The position numbers and the translations under genes are program-made. 64,000 nt of DNA. Source: Amycolatopsis sp. WQ 127309. Its GTDB lineage: Bacteria; Actinomycetota; Actinomycetes; Mycobacteriales; Pseudonocardiaceae. The DNA is taken from NCBI RefSeq assembly GCF_023023025.1, contig NZ_CP095481.1:1488001-1552000 (forward strand). Direction: 5' to 3'. The stretch's first letter is position 1. Every line of letters begins with the position of its first letter. Of this stretch, positions 60,780-64,000 are shown piece after piece. The notes beneath the pieces were generated by a model. It was not told the DNA's origin, did not search any database, and saw nothing but the letters and a program-made list of their open reading frames with translations.

Positions 60780-60818
60780 CGCGTCAGGTTCTCGGACCCC
60801 GCGGCCTCACCACAAGGG

Positions 60819-61895
60819 TCAGGCGACGATGCGTGGCTCCGACGCCAACCTCGACAGCACCTGCGTCAGCCGACGGGCCGCGACGTCCCATTCCTCCAGT
60901 GCGCTTCCCCGGCCCAGCGCTGCCGTGCGCAGGGATCTGCGTAGCTCCGGGTCCGCGTACCAGCGGTGCAGGGCGTCCGCCAGGGCGAAGGGGTCGTTCG
61001 GCGGGACCAGCAGGCCCGGCATCTCGCCGTCCGCGTCGACGCCCAGGGCGTCGTACACCCCGCCCACCTCGGTCGCCAGGACCGGGATGCCGCGGGCCAG
61101 GGCCTGCGCCACGAACATGCCCGACGCACCTCCGCGTGACGGGATGACCAGCAGGTCCGCCGCGTTGTAGGCCGCGCCCAGGTCCACCGCGTCGCCGGAC
61201 AGCGTGATCCGGCCGCCCAGCCCGAGGCGTTCGATCGACCAGCCCAGCTCGTCGACGTAACCCCGGGACACCTCGAGCGAGCCGACGCAGACGCACGACA
61301 GCGCGAGGTGGTCGACCTCGCCCAGGGCCTCGACCAGCACGTCCTGGCCGTTGCGGCGGGTGACGTCGCCGACGCACAGCAGGCGGGACACGCCGTCCGC
61401 GCCGGCGGCCAGCGGGGCCGCGTCCGTGCCCGGCTTCGCCACGTAGACGCGGCTCGGGTCCAGGTCGTGGCGGTCGATCAGCAGCCGGGCCAGCCACGGG
61501 CTGGTCGCGACGACCATGCCCGCCATCCGCAGCGTCTCGCGCTCGCACGCGTCCAGCTCCGCGCGGCGCGCCGGGTCGAGGCCGGGCTCGTCGGCCAGGG
61601 CCTGGTGGACCAGCACGGCCAGCCGCAGCCGTCTGGCGTGCGGGACGACGATCTCGGGGACGCCGGCCGCGATCATGCCGTCGAGCAGCACCACCGTGCG
61701 GTCGGGCAGCGCCATCAGCGACCGCGCGAGCCGTCTGCGGGCCGTCGCGTCCGGCTCCGGCCAGTCGCCCACGATCGGCAGCTCCAGCACCGGCTGCCCG
61801 ACGGCGGGCAGGTTCTGGCACATGCGCTTGTTGTAGCTGTCGCTGCCCGGCGGCGCGGCCGGGAGGATGAAGACCATCGGGTCGGCGGGCCTCAT
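60819..61895 (-). CDS. Family 4 glycosyltransferase
   Basis: About 358 residues from ATG 61895. The GT-B fold has an N-terminal acceptor domain (MVFILPAAPP, VVLLDGMIAAGVPE) and a C-terminal donor domain with LLCVGDVTRRNGQDVLVEAL, LLVIPSRGGASGMFVAQALA and the ExxE-like region ATEVGG. Such enzymes move sugars from nucleotide donors to cell-wall lipids or metabolites. The longer start at GTG 61976 lacks a ribosome-binding site; the ATG is preferred because it overlaps the stop of a 12-codon leader with a perfect GGAGG. Confidence 0.85.
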   Translation of the reverse strand: MRPADPMVFILPAAPPGSDSYNKRMCQNLPAVGQPVLELPIVGDWPEPDATARRRLARSLMALPDRTVVLLDGMIAAGVPEIVVPHARRLRLAVLVHQALADEPGLDPARRAELDACERETLRMAGMVVATSPWLARLLIDRHDLDPSRVYVAKPGTDAAPLAAGADGVSRLLCVGDVTRRNGQDVLVEALGEVDHLALSCVCVGSLEVSRGYVDELGWSIERLGLGGRITLSGDAVDLGAAYNAADLLVIPSRGGASGMFVAQALARGIPVLATEVGGVYDALGVDADGEMPGLLVPPNDPFALADALHRWYADPELRRSLRTAALGRGSALEEWDVAARRLTQVLSRLASEPRIVA

Positions 61896-61930
61896 CGCGG
61901 ACGCCGGGGCAGGGCGGTGGAAACGGACAC
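61892..61930 (-). CDS. Possible 12-codon leader peptide before the GT4 gene
   Basis: GTG 61930 has GGAGG five bases upstream and opens a 12-codon frame (VSVSTALPRRPR) whose TGA overlaps the ATG of the glycosyltransferase. This would couple the two by re-initiation. The three arginine codons and three prolines near its end could slow ribosomes. It lies inside the alternative N-terminal extension of the glycosyltransferase, so only one of the two readings can be right. Confidence 0.35.
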   Translation of the reverse strand: MSVSTALPRRPR

Positions 61931-61998
61931 GGCTACCTCCAGGCGCGGTCGACGACGATGACGGCTCATCTGTCACACGTGGCCGGCACCGGGCCGGT

Positions 61999-63462
61999 TC
62001 AGACCTGTCCGTCGATCATCCAGACGCCGTTCTCCTGGACCATGGTGAAGGTGTCGTTCTCAGCCTGGCCGCCGTCGTAGACGACGTGCGCGGTGACCCG
62101 GTTGGGCCCGACCTCCTTCACGCCGCTGGCGTTCACCGACTTGAACCGGCCCCAGAAGCGCGTGTAGGTCTCGTACGTCTGGCCGCGCGACGCCTTGAAG
62201 TGGGCGGTCAGGAGCTTCCACGCCTCCGCCGGGTTGCCCGGGAGCAACTGGTAGTAGGAGTTGAGCGCGTCGGCGGCGTTCTTCGCGGACGCCACCGTCG
62301 AAATCGTCGGTGACGTCGGCGGCGCCGAGGTCGACGGCGCCGACGTGGACGGGGGTGTCGGGGACGGCGAGGCCGAGGTGGGGGCCGAAGCCGACGTGGA
62401 CGGCGCCGGCGAGGCCGGTGGGGCGGCGTTGTCCTGCGGCGGCTTCTGGCGCACGACCAGCAGGATCGCCACGACGACCGCGACGCACAGCAGCGCCGCG
62501 CCCGCACCGACGGCGATCATGCCCTTGCGCGCGCCCGGCGACACCGCGGCGACCTCACCCGGCGGGGGCGGGATGACGGCCGAGGCCGGCATGGCGGCCG
62601 GCGCCTCCGGGATCGTCGCCGCGAGCACGGCCTCCCCCGGCTCGTCGTCCGTCAGCAGCGCCCGCAGCTCCCGCTCGACCTCGTCCATCGACGGCCGCTC
62701 GTCGGGTTCGGGGGCGAGCATCCGCAGCAGCAGCGGGGTCAGCCGCTCGGCCTTGACCGGCGGCTCGATCTCCCCGCTCGACGCCTTGTAGAGCAAGGCG
62801 ATCGGGTTGTCCGAGGTGCCGTACGGCGTCGAGCCCTCGACGGCGGCGTACAGCGTGGCGCCGAGGGAGAAGACGTCGGCGGCGAAGCTCGCGTCCTCGC
62901 CGCGGGCGATCTCGGGCGCGAGGTACGCGGGCGTTCCGGCGATCTCGCCGGTGGCGGTGAGCTTGACGTCACCGATCGCGCGGGAGATGCCGAAGTCGGT
63001 GATCTTCGCCGTGCCGTCGTCGGAGACCAGGATGTTGGCCGGCTTGACGTCGCGGTGGACGATCCCGACGCGGTGCGCGCCCGCCAGCGCGGAGCTGATC
63101 TGGGCGCCGACGCGGATGGCGTCGTCGACCGGAACCGGTTCCTCCTGGATCAGGACGGCGAAGCTCTTCGACGGCAGGTACTCCATCACCAGCCACGGCC
63201 GGTCCTCTTCCTCGAGGACGGCGAACACCGTGATCGCGTGGGAATGCTGCAACCGGGCCGCGATCCGCGCCTCGCGCATCGCGCGGTTCTTCGCTTCTTC
63301 GGTGCGGTCCTCGTCGTGGTCGTGCGGCAGCAGGAGTTCCTTGATCGCCACCGTGCGGTCGAGCCGCTCGTCCTGCGCGCGCCACACCGTGCCCATCGCG
63401 CCGCCGCCGATCGGCTCGATCAGCCGGTACCGATCGCGGATCCGGCGACTTTCCACGAGCAT
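61999..63462 (-). CDS. PknB-type transmembrane Ser/Thr protein kinase
   Basis: 487 residues. The kinase domain (12-270) is complete: glycine loop IGGGAMGTVW, K41, HRDVKPAN with D138, DFG at D156 and APE. A proline-rich juxtamembrane region leads to a membrane helix (about 315-337), an extracellular Pro/Ser/Thr stalk (about 340-390) and a C-terminal domain resembling NTF2/DUF4878-like folds (YYQLLPGNPAEAWKLL, VWMIDGQV). ATG 63462 is chosen for its upstream GGAG; an in-frame extension to 63561 looks unlike protein. It is a typical actinomycete envelope-signalling kinase. Confidence 0.93.
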   Translation of the reverse strand: MLVESRRIRDRYRLIEPIGGGAMGTVWRAQDERLDRTVAIKELLLPHDHDEDRTEEAKNRAMREARIAARLQHSHAITVFAVLEEEDRPWLVMEYLPSKSFAVLIQEEPVPVDDAIRVGAQISSALAGAHRVGIVHRDVKPANILVSDDGTAKITDFGISRAIGDVKLTATGEIAGTPAYLAPEIARGEDASFAADVFSLGATLYAAVEGSTPYGTSDNPIALLYKASSGEIEPPVKAERLTPLLLRMLAPEPDERPSMDEVERELRALLTDDEPGEAVLAATIPEAPAAMPASAVIPPPPGEVAAVSPGARKGMIAVGAGAALLCVAVVVAILLVVRQKPPQDNAAPPASPAPSTSASAPTSASPSPTPPSTSAPSTSAPPTSPTISTVASAKNAADALNSYYQLLPGNPAEAWKLLTAHFKASRGQTYETYTRFWGRFKSVNASGVKEVGPNRVTAHVVYDGGQAENDTFTMVQENGVWMIDGQV

Positions 63463-63598
63463 CCACCATTCTCCGAAGCGGCCCACGAGATCCGGCCAGC
63501 ATGCCAGGCTCATCCGCCGACCGGTACCAACGTAACCGAAAACCTTGCGCGGACAGTGCAATCACGCACGTGGCGCTGCCCACCGTGTACCCGGAATC

Positions 63599-64000
63599 TT
63601 AACGAACAACCCCATGGGCACGATCAAGCGCGTCCACGATCTCCTTGCGCAGCCCGGCACCGACGGCGATCGTGGCCGTGGAATCGACCGAATGCTCGCT
63701 GCCGTCGCGGTCGACGACGGCGCCGCCGGCCTCGCGCACCAGCAGCACGCCGGCCATCGTGTCCCACGGTTTGTTGGCCAGAATCAGTGCTGCGTCGAGC
63801 TTTCCGTCCGCCACCCACGCCAGGTCGATCGCCGCGCTGCCGTACATCCTGATCTTCTGCGCCCGCGCGCCGAGGTCCGAAAGGAGCAACAGCCGGGCGC
63901 GGTTCTTCTCGTCCGCGAGTTCACCGATCGCGAAGTCACCCACGGCGATCATCGCGTCCGACATCTCGGTCGCGGCGGACGCGCGGACGCGCTCCCCGTT
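63599..64000 (-). CDS. Inositol-monophosphatase-family phosphatase (5' end outside window)
   Basis: The C-terminal 133 residues of an IMPase-like enzyme are present. The hallmark WDTMAGVLLVREAGG contains the Asp of the metal site, and YGSAAIDLAWVADGKLD is the preceding conserved strand-helix. Members hydrolyse inositol-1-phosphate, histidinol phosphate or related sugar phosphates; the fragment does not decide between them. The frame stays open to the window edge (NGERVRAS upstream of the first in-window Met), so the true start lies beyond it. Confidence 0.9.
   Translation of the reverse strand, partial: NGERVRASAATEMSDAMIAVGDFAIGELADEKNRARLLLLSDLGARAQKIRMYGSAAIDLAWVADGKLDAALILANKPWDTMAGVLLVREAGGAVVDRDGSEHSVDSTATIAVGAGLRKEIVDALDRAHGVVR

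Noticed and set aside
1..64000. CRISPR arrays, insertion sequences, integrases, rRNA
   Set aside because: No regular spacer-repeat array, transposase or recombinase motif or rRNA stretch was seen on either strand.

Overview
This is a high-GC chromosomal window from an actinomycete. An AfsR/SARP-type regulator, an MprA/MprB/HtrA stress module, an HbpS-type heme sensor, many GTG starts and four-base ATGA gene overlaps all point that way. The gene style suggests Pseudonocardiaceae (Amycolatopsis-like); this is inferred from gene content only. No rRNA, transposase, integrase or CRISPR array was seen.

Layout. (1) 1-5.7 kb: a cut response regulator and a polytopic GT-C-like membrane protein, divergent from a five-gene run (GT2 glycosyltransferase, DUF2064 enzyme, methyltransferase, membrane molybdopterin oxidoreductase, small membrane protein). 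(2) 5.9-13.5 kb, all minus strand: HtrA protease, galT, a DeoR regulator, a frameshifted membrane gene, mprB, mprA, a TRIC-family channel and a LuxR-type response regulator. MprA-box-like 11-bp repeats lie in front of both mprA and htrA. (3) 13.74 kb: tRNA-Arg(CCT).

(4) 14.2-45.9 kb: a large island that looks like a biological-conflict or stress-signalling locus. Operon A (14.3-24.6 kb, plus) encodes a secreted vWA protein, an Hsp70, a J-like/Fn3 protein, a zinc-ribbon GTPase, a GAP1-type GTPase partner, a membrane GTPase and a 44-aa membrane peptide. A GrpE co-chaperone lies antisense at its end, followed by two TIR-domain membrane proteins in tandem and two small membrane genes. Operon B (38.3-29.4 kb, minus) encodes a zinc-ribbon/TPR-like protein, a J-like protein, a coiled-coil (GrpE-like?) protein, a second Hsp70, a TerY-type vWA, a PP2C phosphatase, a degenerate kinase and a DA1-like LIM-peptidase. 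The island then holds a GH3 hexosaminidase with a mini-LuxR regulator, a RES-TIR fusion toxin with its antitoxin, and a 1336-aa CHAT-protease protein divergent from them across a palindromic operator. The working reading is that two divergent Hsp70 machines and vWA/GTPase/kinase switches sense a stress, while TIR, RES-TIR, CHAT and DA1-like peptidase domains are the effectors. Three proteins carry predicted NAD+-consuming domains.

(5) 45.9-64 kb: an amidohydrolase, an HbpS-like heme sensor divergent from a SenS/SenR-like two-component pair, an unknown protein plus a third vWA protein, a SARP/NB-ARC/TPR regulator, a small secreted peptide, an MFS exporter with divergent LysR, a secreted GH92 mannosidase behind a LacI-type palindrome, a SLATT membrane protein, a GT4 glycosyltransferase with a possible 12-codon leader, a PknB-type kinase and a cut inositol-monophosphatase-family gene.
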